64,000 nt of DNA from an uncultured Pelagibacteraceae bacterium (GTDB taxonomy: Bacteria; Pseudomonadota; Alphaproteobacteria; Pelagibacterales; Pelagibacteraceae), in assembly GCA_902592445.1 (NCBI GenBank), contig CACJEN010000002.1, forward strand, positions 62,001 through 126,000, written 5' to 3'. This document shows, piece by piece, positions 8,401-15,758 of the stretch. The position numbers were made by a program, and so were the translations under genes. Under the pieces are notes generated by a model. That model was not told the origin of the DNA. It made no database searches and saw only the letters and a program-made list of their open reading frames with translations. Positions within the stretch are counted from its first letter, which is position 1, and every line of letters begins with the position of its first letter.

Positions 8401-9270
8401 TTATTTTCTAAATCTTTTTATTAAACTAGAAGTGTCCCAACGATTTCCGCCCATTTCCTGAACATCTCCATAATATTTATCTACTAACTCTGTTACAGGT
8501 AATAAGGAACCATTATTTTTAGCTTCTTCCATTGCAATTTTTAGATCTTTTCTCATCCAGTCGACAGCAAAACCAAAGTCAAATTTATCATCAATCATAG
8601 TTTTATATCTATTCTCCATTTGCCACGATTGAGCTGCACCTTTTGAAATAACTTCAATTACATCTTCCATATTTAAACCAGCTTTCATCCCGAAATTTAT
8701 ACCTTCAGATAATCCTTGCACTAAACCTGCTATACAAATTTGATTAACCATTTTAGCAAGTTGACCAGATCCAGCTTTACCAAGTAGCTTCATTTTTTTA
8801 CTGTAGCAATCAATTTTGTCTTCAGCTTTTTCAAAATCAGATTGATCACCACCGATCATAACAGTGAGCGCACCATTCTCTGCGCCAGCCTGACCTCCTG
8901 AAACAGGTGCATCTAAAGCACCGAAATTATTTTTTTTTGCATAATTATAAATTTCTCTTGCAATTGTCGCGGAGGCAGTAGTGTTATCAATATAAACAGA
9001 TCCTTCTTTTATTGTTTGAAATATACCGTTATCACCAAAGGTCACTTCTCTTAAATCATTGTCATTCCCAACACAGGTAAAAATAAATTCTGCATCCTTT
9101 GCAGCTTCAGCTGGAGTTTCAGCCATTTTACCTTTGTAATCTTTAATCCATTTTTCTGCTTTTGATTTAGTTCTATTAAAAACAGTTACATTATGACCAC
9201 CTTTTGATATATAACCTGCCATCGGATAACCCATGACACCCAGACCAATAAAAGCAACATTACACGTCAT
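8401..9270 (-). CDS. NAD(P)-dependent 3-hydroxyisobutyrate dehydrogenase / tartronate semialdehyde reductase family
   Basis: A 289-residue beta-hydroxyacid dehydrogenase. The Rossmann motif 'FIGLGVMGYPMAG' lies at residues 7-19, the substrate motif 'DAPVSGGQAGAENG' near residue 120, and the catalytic Lys in 'GQLAKMVNQ'. The family reversibly oxidises 3-hydroxyisobutyrate, reduces tartronate semialdehyde (GarR/GlxR) or acts on succinic semialdehyde; the sequence alone does not decide. It leads a two-gene transcript with the PNPOx-like protein and is divergent from an MFS carrier by only 8 bases. Confidence 0.85.
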   Translation of the reverse strand: MTCNVAFIGLGVMGYPMAGYISKGGHNVTVFNRTKSKAEKWIKDYKGKMAETPAEAAKDAEFIFTCVGNDNDLREVTFGDNGIFQTIKEGSVYIDNTTASATIAREIYNYAKKNNFGALDAPVSGGQAGAENGALTVMIGGDQSDFEKAEDKIDCYSKKMKLLGKAGSGQLAKMVNQICIAGLVQGLSEGINFGMKAGLNMEDVIEVISKGAAQSWQMENRYKTMIDDKFDFGFAVDWMRKDLKIAMEEAKNNGSLLPVTELVDKYYGDVQEMGGNRWDTSSLIKRFRK

Positions 9271-9278
9271 AATTTTCT

Positions 9279-10487
9279 ATGTTTAAAAGCTTAAGTTTAA
9301 AAGTAATTATTTTTGGATTTATTTTTACATTTTTTTCAAGCTTTGGACAGAGTTTTTTTATTGGTTTGTTTAATCCAAGTGTGAGAGATACTTTAAATAT
9401 CTCCCACGGACAATTTGGATCAATTTATGCAACCGCAACATTATTAAGTAGTTTTTTATTCATTTGGGTAGGAAAAAAAATTGACGATATTAATGTATTA
9501 AGATTTGCACTTTATGTAACAGTTCTTCTATCGTTTTCATGTTTTTTCTTTTCAAAAATTTCATCAATTGTATTTTTATTCATTGCTATATTTTTAATGC
9601 GATTTTCAGGTCAAGGGATGATGTCACATACGGCATCAACAACAATCTCAAGATATTTTACTAAATCTAGAGGTAAAGCTTTAAGCATAGGATGGTTTGG
9701 TTTATCAGTTGCTGAATTTATTTTACCTGTAACAATAATCTATCTTTTAACCATATATAACTGGCAAAATATTTGGATATTTATTTCATTGTTGGTTTTA
9801 GTTTTTCTTCCAATTGCATCTTATTTTTTAATTAAAGAACTAAATTTAGATTCAAGAGAAAACGCTGAAAATAAAGAAGTTAAGAATAAAGACATTAAAC
9901 AATGGGCAAGAATTGAAGTTATTAAGGATTATAGATTTTATATTATAAGTGCAAATTTGCTTGCTATGCCATGGATTGCCACTGGTGTTTTTGTTTATCA
10001 ATCATTTATTACATCTTCCAAGGAATGGGGAGAATACGTTATTGCTCAATCTTTTATGGTTTATTCATTACTGTCAGTAATTACATTATTAATATCAGGC
10101 ATCCTAATTGATAAGTTTACTAGCAGAAAATTATTAATTTTTATGAATATACCTTTGCTTCTTTCAACATTTGTTATTATTTTTTTTGATGCTCCACTTA
10201 CTGCATTTGTATTTTTAGGTTTGATTGGCGTATCGAATGGATTAGCAAATGTTTTAGGCTCTTCCACTTGGGCTGAGTTATATGGTGTAAAGCACATTGG
10301 TTCTATAAAGGCTTTAACCACAGCATTGATGGTTTTTTCAACAGCATTTGGAACAGCATTATTTGGTGTATTAATTGATTTTGGTTTTACGATTGAGAAA
10401 ATTGCAATTGTTTCCTCAATCTATATATTTTCAACAATAGTTTTGCTTTTTTTTGTAAGAAAAAAGCTCAATCCTGAATATATCTAA
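9279..10487 (+). CDS. Major facilitator superfamily transporter
   Basis: A 402-residue carrier with about 12 transmembrane helices. Helix 1 starts almost at the N-terminus (VIIFGFIFTFFSSFGQSFF), which supports the chosen ATG. The loop 2-3 motif region 'WVGKKIDDINVLR' matches the MFS signature G-x-x-x-D-x-x-x-R loosely. The family moves small organic solutes or exports them; its style resembles organic acid (OFA-type) carriers, but the substrate is unknown. It shares an 8-base divergent gap with the hydroxyacid dehydrogenase, suggesting a functional link. Confidence 0.82.
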   Translation: MFKSLSLKVIIFGFIFTFFSSFGQSFFIGLFNPSVRDTLNISHGQFGSIYATATLLSSFLFIWVGKKIDDINVLRFALYVTVLLSFSCFFFSKISSIVFLFIAIFLMRFSGQGMMSHTASTTISRYFTKSRGKALSIGWFGLSVAEFILPVTIIYLLTIYNWQNIWIFISLLVLVFLPIASYFLIKELNLDSRENAENKEVKNKDIKQWARIEVIKDYRFYIISANLLAMPWIATGVFVYQSFITSSKEWGEYVIAQSFMVYSLLSVITLLISGILIDKFTSRKLLIFMNIPLLLSTFVIIFFDAPLTAFVFLGLIGVSNGLANVLGSSTWAELYGVKHIGSIKALTTALMVFSTAFGTALFGVLIDFGFTIEKIAIVSSIYIFSTIVLLFFVRKKLNPEYI

Positions 10488-10494
10488 AAATAGC

Positions 10495-10522
10495 TTGATT
10501 TTTTATAGACCCAGGTATAAAT
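10495..10522 (+). promoter_or_regulatory. Candidate promoter for rpoZ
   Basis: TTGATT (10495-10500) and TATAAA (10516-10521) are separated by 15 bases, a little short. The expected start site lies about 2-3 bases before the ATG at 10531, and there is no Shine-Dalgarno sequence. This is therefore a candidate leaderless mRNA. Confidence 0.35.
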
Positions 10523-10530
10523 AACCGGCC

Positions 10531-11049
10531 ATGGCTAGAGTAACAGTAGAAGATTGTATTGATAAAGTAGAAAGTCCGTATGAGTTAGTTTTAGTAGCAA
10601 AAGAGAGAGCTACTCAGCTAAATTCTGGGATAGAACCTACTTTAGAAAGAGACAATGATAAGAATACAGTTATTGCCCTAAGAGAGATCGCCGAAGAAAC
10701 CATTAAAGTTCCAGATTTAACCGAAGCTGCAGTATATAAATTAAGAAAACATGTAGAACAAGTTGATGATTCTGGAGAAGAAGATGAGGATATAGGCGAT
10801 GATTTTGAAAATTTATATAAAGGCGAAATATCTAAAAGTGGTGTTCCAATATTGCCTTCTAAAAGAGCTAGAAAAATTCCAGAAAAAATTCAAGTATCTA
10901 AGGACGATTTAGAAGAATTACAAAATTCGAATGAGACACCAATGTCTGATACTATCGATACAAATGAAGAGAGTGGTGATGCTTCTTTAGAGGAAATGCA
11001 GGAAGAAGAAAACCTCTCAAACGAACAAGACCCAAATAATCAAGAATAA
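10531..11049 (+). CDS. rpoZ: DNA-directed RNA polymerase omega subunit with long acidic tail
   Basis: The first 90 residues are omega: '[20 protein letters not shown]', then '[13 protein letters not shown]' and '[14 protein letters not shown]', matching RpoZ of alphaproteobacteria. Omega helps assemble and stabilise beta-prime and mediates part of the ppGpp response. Residues about 90-172 form a low-complexity, strongly acidic extension ([10 protein letters not shown] and [19 protein letters not shown]), making the protein longer than usual (about 90-130). The tail's role is not known to me. The gene stands alone with a terminator hairpin just after its stop. Confidence 0.88.
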   Translation: MARVTVEDCIDKVESPYELVLVAKERATQLNSGIEPTLERDNDKNTVIALREIAEETIKVPDLTEAAVYKLRKHVEQVDDSGEEDEDIGDDFENLYKGEISKSGVPILPSKRARKIPEKIQVSKDDLEELQNSNETPMSDTIDTNEESGDASLEEMQEEENLSNEQDPNNQE

Positions 11050-11052
11050 AAA

Positions 11053-11082
11053 AAAGGGCCTTGAAATTAATCAAAGCCCTTT
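11053..11082. terminator. Bidirectional terminator between rpoZ and the betaine/TMAO-type binding protein
   Basis: AAAGGGC-C-TTGA (11053-11064) pairs with TCAA-A-GCCCTTT (11071-11082) with one mismatch and an AATTAA loop. On the minus strand the stem is followed by eight T residues, a textbook intrinsic terminator for the binding-protein transcript. On the plus strand the stem is followed by a weaker TTAATTT and should still end rpoZ. Confidence 0.85.
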
Positions 11083-11104
11083 AATTTAAATAATTAATAA
11101 TTAA

Positions 11105-12118
11105 CTATTTTGGCAACCAACTTTTCCATTTATCAGGATTGTTGTCTAACCACTCGTTAACAACTTCTTTAACATCTCTTTTTTTGATATCAACTTCAAC
11201 TAACATTTTAGCTTGGTCAATATTTTCTAATCTCATTCTTTCAAAAAAAGCTTTTGCATCAGCATGTTCTGCTTTAGCAAAAGTAGCAGGATTTCCATAG
11301 TTCATGGTATAGTCTTTATCCCATCCAGTTGCAGGCCATCCTTTTGTACCACAAGTCTTCCAGTTGTTTGCTTCGGTAAATGTATCACCTTCACAAGTTG
11401 CGTACTCAGGAAGTTGAACACCTACCATGTCAAACTCTCCAAAAAACCAATGTGGTGACCAAAGGTATAATAAGAAAGGTTCTTTTCTCATGTAAGCAGC
11501 TTTTGCCTCCGCAATTGCAGCAGCCTCTGTACCTAGCTCATCTGCTTGGAAATCAATTCCTAAAAGATCTAGTCTTTTTTGATCATGACAGTTCCAACCA
11601 GCTACTGGACAACCAATTAGTCTTCCTTTACCACCTGTCTCAATAGTTGCAAATTTAGCTTTATGTTTGTTTAGGTCTCTCCAAGTTTTGATACCTAATT
11701 CATCCGCAGCATATTTTGGTATCCAGTAATCTGACATACCTATAATTCCAGTAGTTCCTAAAAGGTCAACTGTTCCATCGCCTTTGTAAGATTTTACTAC
11801 TTTGCCATCATAAATTAAATCTTCATTAAACATTACATCATCTGCTTCAGCATAACTTGGCCAGCTCTCACAAGCAAAATCTAGCTCACCAGCTGCAATA
11901 GCTTCCCATAGACCAGTTCCTGAAGGAAATACTGTTTGTTTAATTTTATAACCCATTTCTCTTTCGAGAATTGCTACAGCCACTTCACAAGTAATTATTC
12001 CACCTGTCCAGTCAGCAATAGCAGCATGTAGTCTTTTAGCAGCATTTGCTGTTCCAAAACTACCTACCATAAGCACTAAAGATAAAAATAGTGCTGATAT
12101 TGTTTTTGATAACTTCAT
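11105..12118 (-). CDS. Glycine betaine/TMAO-type ABC transporter, periplasmic substrate-binding protein (OpuAC/ProX/TmoX family)
   Basis: A 337-residue type II binding protein of the OpuAC family. The signal peptide is residues 1-26 (cleavage at ANA-AK). Tryptophan-containing segments likely to build the aromatic cation box include 'IADWTGGIITCEVA', 'ACESWPSYAE', 'SDYWIPKY' and 'YLWSPHWFFGEFD'. The family binds quaternary amines (glycine betaine, choline, proline betaine) or TMAO; I cannot decide which. It is last on a strand whose upstream genes encode its permease, a molybdoenzyme and a GcvT-like protein. It has its own good ribosome site (AGAGGA) and candidate promoter, so it is probably expressed above the rest. 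Confidence 0.9.
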   Translation of the reverse strand: MKLSKTISALFLSLVLMVGSFGTANAAKRLHAAIADWTGGIITCEVAVAILEREMGYKIKQTVFPSGTGLWEAIAAGELDFACESWPSYAEADDVMFNEDLIYDGKVVKSYKGDGTVDLLGTTGIIGMSDYWIPKYAADELGIKTWRDLNKHKAKFATIETGGKGRLIGCPVAGWNCHDQKRLDLLGIDFQADELGTEAAAIAEAKAAYMRKEPFLLYLWSPHWFFGEFDMVGVQLPEYATCEGDTFTEANNWKTCGTKGWPATGWDKDYTMNYGNPATFAKAEHADAKAFFERMRLENIDQAKMLVEVDIKKRDVKEVVNEWLDNNPDKWKSWLPK

Positions 12119-12151
12119 ATGTTTTATCCTCTTTTTTAAATTTAAAAGTTT

Positions 12152-12181
12152 ATTCTAGCTCAAAATTTAAGTGAATGTAAA
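12152..12181 (-). promoter_or_regulatory. Candidate sigma-70 promoter for the binding-protein gene
   Basis: Read on the minus strand: TTTACA (12181-12176), an 18-base spacer, TAGAAT (12157-12152). The predicted start near 12145 gives a leader of about 27 bases containing AGAGGA ahead of the ATG at 12118. It lies within the 123-base gap after the GcvT-like gene. Confidence 0.5.
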
Positions 12182-12226
12182 CTGTATATAAATTCAATAC
12201 CCAATACATTTATAGATTAAAAATGC

Positions 12227-12272
12227 GGTCTATTGACCATTTTATGGTCTATTTGGGATTGTACGGTCTATT
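12227..12272. repeat. Three GGTCTATT repeats spaced exactly 19 bases apart
   Basis: GGTCTATT occurs at 12227-12234, 12246-12253 and 12265-12272, a period of 19 bases. The array covers the end of the GcvT-like gene and the start of the intergenic region. The period is not a multiple of three, so the repetition is not driven by protein sequence. The first copy can also fold with GACC (GGTCTATTGACC), and GACCAT-TTT-ATGGTC forms a small palindrome at 12235-12249. It lies about 46-91 bases upstream of the predicted -35 of the binding-protein promoter. Confidence 0.7.
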
Positions 12273-13417
12273 CCTTTAACAATTTTTTTTTCATGATCAA
12301 AAAATGGTAATTTAACAATATTACATTCATGGATTGTGCCATTAGGTAATTCTAACTTTAACTTTTTTCCAGGCCATTCTTTCGGTTCATAAAATCTCAC
12401 ATATCCGATTCCAAGTTTTAATGTAGGTGAGGGTACACCCGCAGTTATATGTCCAACAATATTATCACCTTCTATAACTTTACTTCCAGAAGTTGGTGTA
12501 TCAGTTTCACAAGTAACACCAAACAAACATGTTCCTTTATTTTTTTTTGATAACGCTTCCCTTCCAATAAAATCACCTTTATCCATATTTACAAAAAATT
12601 CTAAACCAGCCTCAAAGGGTGTCATAGTTGTATCAATATCAGTTAAATTCCCAAATATTCCTCCTTCAATTCTTCTTATAGTCATTGCACGAGAGGATGA
12701 TAATTCCATCCCAAAAGGCTTTCCACATTCCATAAGGTGATCCCAAAGAGCTAAGTGGTCTGTCTTATACCCATCAGAATAAATTTCAAAACCAAGCTCG
12801 TTTGTGAAACCAGTTCTTGAAACATATAAATCTTGTCCACCAAGTTTAAAAAAACCTGATCTAAAATATGGCATGCTTTCATCTATATTTCCTTTTGATG
12901 CAGCTTTCATAATATCAATTGAAGCAGGACCTTGTATTTGTAGAACCCTTGACTTCGGATCTGATATTTTTACATCAAAATTTTCACTATGGGCTAATAA
13001 CCAATCTTCAAACGGACCGTCAGCTTGTACATACCAAAATTTATTATCATTAAATTTAAAAATTACTCCATCCATAAAAATCCCACCTTGAGGAGTACAT
13101 GCTAACGAATAATAACCCCTACCTTCTTTTATTGATGAAATTTTTCTTGTTAATATTTTTTCTAAAAAGGGAATTGCATCCTTACCTGAAATTTCCACTG
13201 GCTTTTCTGGAACATCAAAAATTAATGCTTTCTGTCTTAGTAGCCAATATTTTTCGATTGGATCTTCACCTATTGATATTGGAAAATATCGACCAGCATA
13301 AACGCCACGGACCATTTTAGGACTATTGGTTCTTTCAATGTAAGGAGACTCTTCAAATCTTCTTGCACTAATTTTAATGGTTTTGTTAAGATCAGATTCT
13401 TCTTGTAGATTTCCCAA
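12242..13417 (-). CDS. GcvT-family (aminomethyltransferase-like) folate-dependent enzyme
   Basis: A 391-residue protein with the GcvT fold: an N-terminal domain beginning 'ARRFEESPYIERTN', the folate-binding domain containing 'EKYWLLRQKALIFDVPEKPV', 'QIQGPASIDIMKA' and 'RTGFTNELGFEIY', and the C-terminal barrel 'GITAGVPSPTLKLGIGYVRF'. GcvT relatives transfer C1 units from methylated N or S compounds to tetrahydrofolate (glycine cleavage T protein, dimethylglycine and sarcosine enzymes, DMSP demethylase DmdA). The substrate here is unknown; no other glycine cleavage gene is nearby. Its place between the molybdoenzyme and the betaine/TMAO-type binding protein suggests demethylation of an imported methylated compound. 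Confidence 0.78.
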   Translation of the reverse strand: MGNLQEESDLNKTIKISARRFEESPYIERTNSPKMVRGVYAGRYFPISIGEDPIEKYWLLRQKALIFDVPEKPVEISGKDAIPFLEKILTRKISSIKEGRGYYSLACTPQGGIFMDGVIFKFNDNKFWYVQADGPFEDWLLAHSENFDVKISDPKSRVLQIQGPASIDIMKAASKGNIDESMPYFRSGFFKLGGQDLYVSRTGFTNELGFEIYSDGYKTDHLALWDHLMECGKPFGMELSSSRAMTIRRIEGGIFGNLTDIDTTMTPFEAGLEFFVNMDKGDFIGREALSKKNKGTCLFGVTCETDTPTSGSKVIEGDNIVGHITAGVPSPTLKLGIGYVRFYEPKEWPGKKLKLELPNGTIHECNIVKLPFFDHEKKIVKGIDRTIPNRP

Positions 13418-13427
13418 TTTAATCTCT

Positions 13428-15758
13428 CTAATTTGTTTTTGCGTTAGATCTTAAAATTGTTGGTGGATCAAATGCAGTTAATTCTGGAAGCGTATCATTA
13501 TATTTTTCGATCTCAATAAGACAAGAATGTGCAATTGGACCTTGTCCAAGTTTAGATGTACCTTTGTCGGGTGTTAATACATTTGGATTACCATGTTTAC
13601 ACATACTTCCATCTTGAGTAGGATTTTCTGGATCATACCAAGCACCAGTACTCATTTGTACTACTCCCTGCATTACATCATCTGTGATTTTTATACCAGC
13701 CAAACAAGATCCTCTATCATTAAACATTTTAACTACATCTCCATTTTTTAAATTACGTTTTTTTGCATCTATAGGATTAATTTCAAGCGGCTCTCTCTCA
13801 TTTATTTTAAATGACTTACTATACTTTCCATGATCCATTTGGCTGTGTAGTTTATTTTTCGGTTGATTTGATATTAAGTGAAGCGGATATTTTTTATTTA
13901 CTTTGCCCAACCATTCACAAGGTTCGAACCATACTGGGTGTCCTGGACAATCATCATAATTAAAGTCAGCCACTGTTTTCGAGAAAATTTCTATTTTACC
14001 ACTTGGTGTATTAAGTGGATTTTTTTTAGGATCTTCTCTAAAATCTTTCAACATTATTGTTGGTTCTGTTGGATCGCTAATTTTAAACCATTTTTGCTCT
14101 CTGAACTTTTCATATTTAGGTATCTCAATATTTGCAGCCGCTGCTCTATCAAATGTTTGTTTATAAATCCATTCTTGCCACTCATCTTGACTTTTTCCCT
14201 CAGTAAATTTTTCCTCAATACCTATTTTTTTTGCAATATTTGCAAAAATTTCAAAATCATTTTTAGATTGTCCATAAGGTTCTATTATTTTATCCATAGA
14301 TACTACAAATGGATCCCTGGGCGTCATCATTATGTCTGTTCTCTCAAGAGGAGTAGTGCAAGGCAAAACGATATCAGATCTTTTTGCAAGCGTATTCCAG
14401 CACCATTCATTTGAAATTATTGTATCTGGTTTTTCCCAAGCTTTTATTAGTCTATTCAAGTCCTGGTGATGATGAAAAGGATTTCCACCAGCCCAATAAA
14501 CTATTTTAGTATCTGGATAGACATATGAATTTCCATTAAAGTCAAATTTTTTTCCTGGGTTCAGTAAAAGATCACTAATTCGTGCAACAGGTATAAAATT
14601 CTCTATTTTATTTTCAGTTTGTGGAAATGCTGCTCCAGGTAAAACTTTAAATTGACCACCTATAAAATTAGTAGCACTATAACCAAAACCAAACCCACCT
14701 CCTGGTAATCCAATTTGACCAATCATAGAAGCAAGCATAATTGCCATCCAAAACGGTTGTTCACCATGATCTTGTCTTGTTAAGGACCAACTAATAGATA
14801 TCATGCTTCTTTTTTTTACAATTTTTATAGCTAGTTCTTTAATTTTAGATGCTGAAATTTCACAAATATTTGAAGCCCATTCAGCATTCTTTACTACGCC
14901 ATCATTTTTTCCCAAAAGGTAAGGTAAAAATTTATCAAAGCCCTCTGTATATTTATTTAAGAAATTAGTATCACTATGTCCTTCAGAATAAATTGTATGA
15001 GCCATCCCTAACATTAAGGCAGTGTCTGTGTTAGGTCTTGCTGCAATCCATTCACCACTAACCTCATTAATTAAATCAGATTTAAGTGGACTAACATTTA
15101 TAAACTCTATTCCTGAATTTGCAGATTCAATTAAATTTTCCTTTTGATAATGATGACCCGTCCCACCTTGAGAAATTTGACCATTTTTAATTGGAATTCC
15201 ACCAAAACAGAGAAAAACTTCAGTATTTTTTTTTATAGACTCCCAACTAGTGCATGTATCAAGATAAGCACGATAACTCCCAAGAATATGAGGGACCATA
15301 GCCTCTGCAGCAGCAAAACTGTATGTAAATTTTGATCTAGTATATCCACCAACACAATTTAAAAATCTGTGTAATTGGCTTTGGGCATGATGAAATCTTC
15401 CTGCACTGGCCCATCCATACGAACCGCCAAATATAGAGGAGTTCCCATGTTTCTCTTTTACTCTATTAATTTCGTTTGCGACAAGTTCCTCTGCTTTATC
15501 CCAACTAACTGCAATAAATGGTTCAACGCCTCTTAAATTATTGTTTGCCCCTGGACCTTTTTCTAGCCAACTTTTTCTAACCATTGGCTTATCGATACGT
15601 GTTGGTCCGTCTAGAACATCAACAATTCCTTGTGCAATAGGTGATGGGTCTTTATCATGTTCCCATCCAACAAGTTCCTCAACCTTACCATTTTTAACTT
15701 TAGCTCTATAAGTACCCCAATGGTTACTTGTTAAAGGCAGACCTTTATTTTTGGTCAT
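13428..15758 (-). CDS. Molybdopterin-dependent oxidoreductase of the DMSO/TMAO/biotin sulfoxide reductase family (BisC/TorA/DorA-like)
   Basis: A 776-residue single-subunit Mo-bisPGD enzyme. It opens 'LTSNHWGTYRAKVKNGKVEE' as in BisC/TorA. 'IFGGSYGWASAGRFHHAQ' contains the serine that ligates Mo in DorA/TorA (GGSYGW). There is no N-terminal CxxCxxxC iron-sulfur motif and no twin-arginine signal, so it should be cytoplasmic like BisC, receiving electrons from a soluble donor. Family enzymes reduce S- or N-oxides. It abuts the permease upstream (TAAATG) and precedes the GcvT-like gene by 10 bases, so all belong to one transcript. The substrate is not determinable. Confidence 0.88.
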   Translation of the reverse strand: MTKNKGLPLTSNHWGTYRAKVKNGKVEELVGWEHDKDPSPIAQGIVDVLDGPTRIDKPMVRKSWLEKGPGANNNLRGVEPFIAVSWDKAEELVANEINRVKEKHGNSSIFGGSYGWASAGRFHHAQSQLHRFLNCVGGYTRSKFTYSFAAAEAMVPHILGSYRAYLDTCTSWESIKKNTEVFLCFGGIPIKNGQISQGGTGHHYQKENLIESANSGIEFINVSPLKSDLINEVSGEWIAARPNTDTALMLGMAHTIYSEGHSDTNFLNKYTEGFDKFLPYLLGKNDGVVKNAEWASNICEISASKIKELAIKIVKKRSMISISWSLTRQDHGEQPFWMAIMLASMIGQIGLPGGGFGFGYSATNFIGGQFKVLPGAAFPQTENKIENFIPVARISDLLLNPGKKFDFNGNSYVYPDTKIVYWAGGNPFHHHQDLNRLIKAWEKPDTIISNEWCWNTLAKRSDIVLPCTTPLERTDIMMTPRDPFVVSMDKIIEPYGQSKNDFEIFANIAKKIGIEEKFTEGKSQDEWQEWIYKQTFDRAAAANIEIPKYEKFREQKWFKISDPTEPTIMLKDFREDPKKNPLNTPSGKIEIFSKTVADFNYDDCPGHPVWFEPCEWLGKVNKKYPLHLISNQPKNKLHSQMDHGKYSKSFKINEREPLEINPIDAKKRNLKNGDVVKMFNDRGSCLAGIKITDDVMQGVVQMSTGAWYDPENPTQDGSMCKHGNPNVLTPDKGTSKLGQGPIAHSCLIEIEKYNDTLPELTAFDPPTILRSNAKTN

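Noticed and set aside
12119-12241. Glycine riboswitch ahead of the binding-protein gene or linked to the GcvT-like gene
   Set aside because: Glycine riboswitches are known in SAR11, but this gap shows only small palindromes and the GGTCTATT array, with none of the conserved aptamer elements, and the GcvT-like gene has only a 10-base gap upstream.
12242-13417. Calling the GcvT-like gene dmdA (DMSP demethylase)
   Set aside because: GcvT paralogues are hard to separate by eye, and coupling to a molybdoenzyme and betaine/TMAO-type transporter is not the usual dmdA context. I left the substrate open.
12242-15758. The Tmm/Tdm TMAO degradation pathway
   Set aside because: No flavin monooxygenase-like Tmm and no DUF1989-GcvT fusion (Tdm) is present; only the transporter type is similar.
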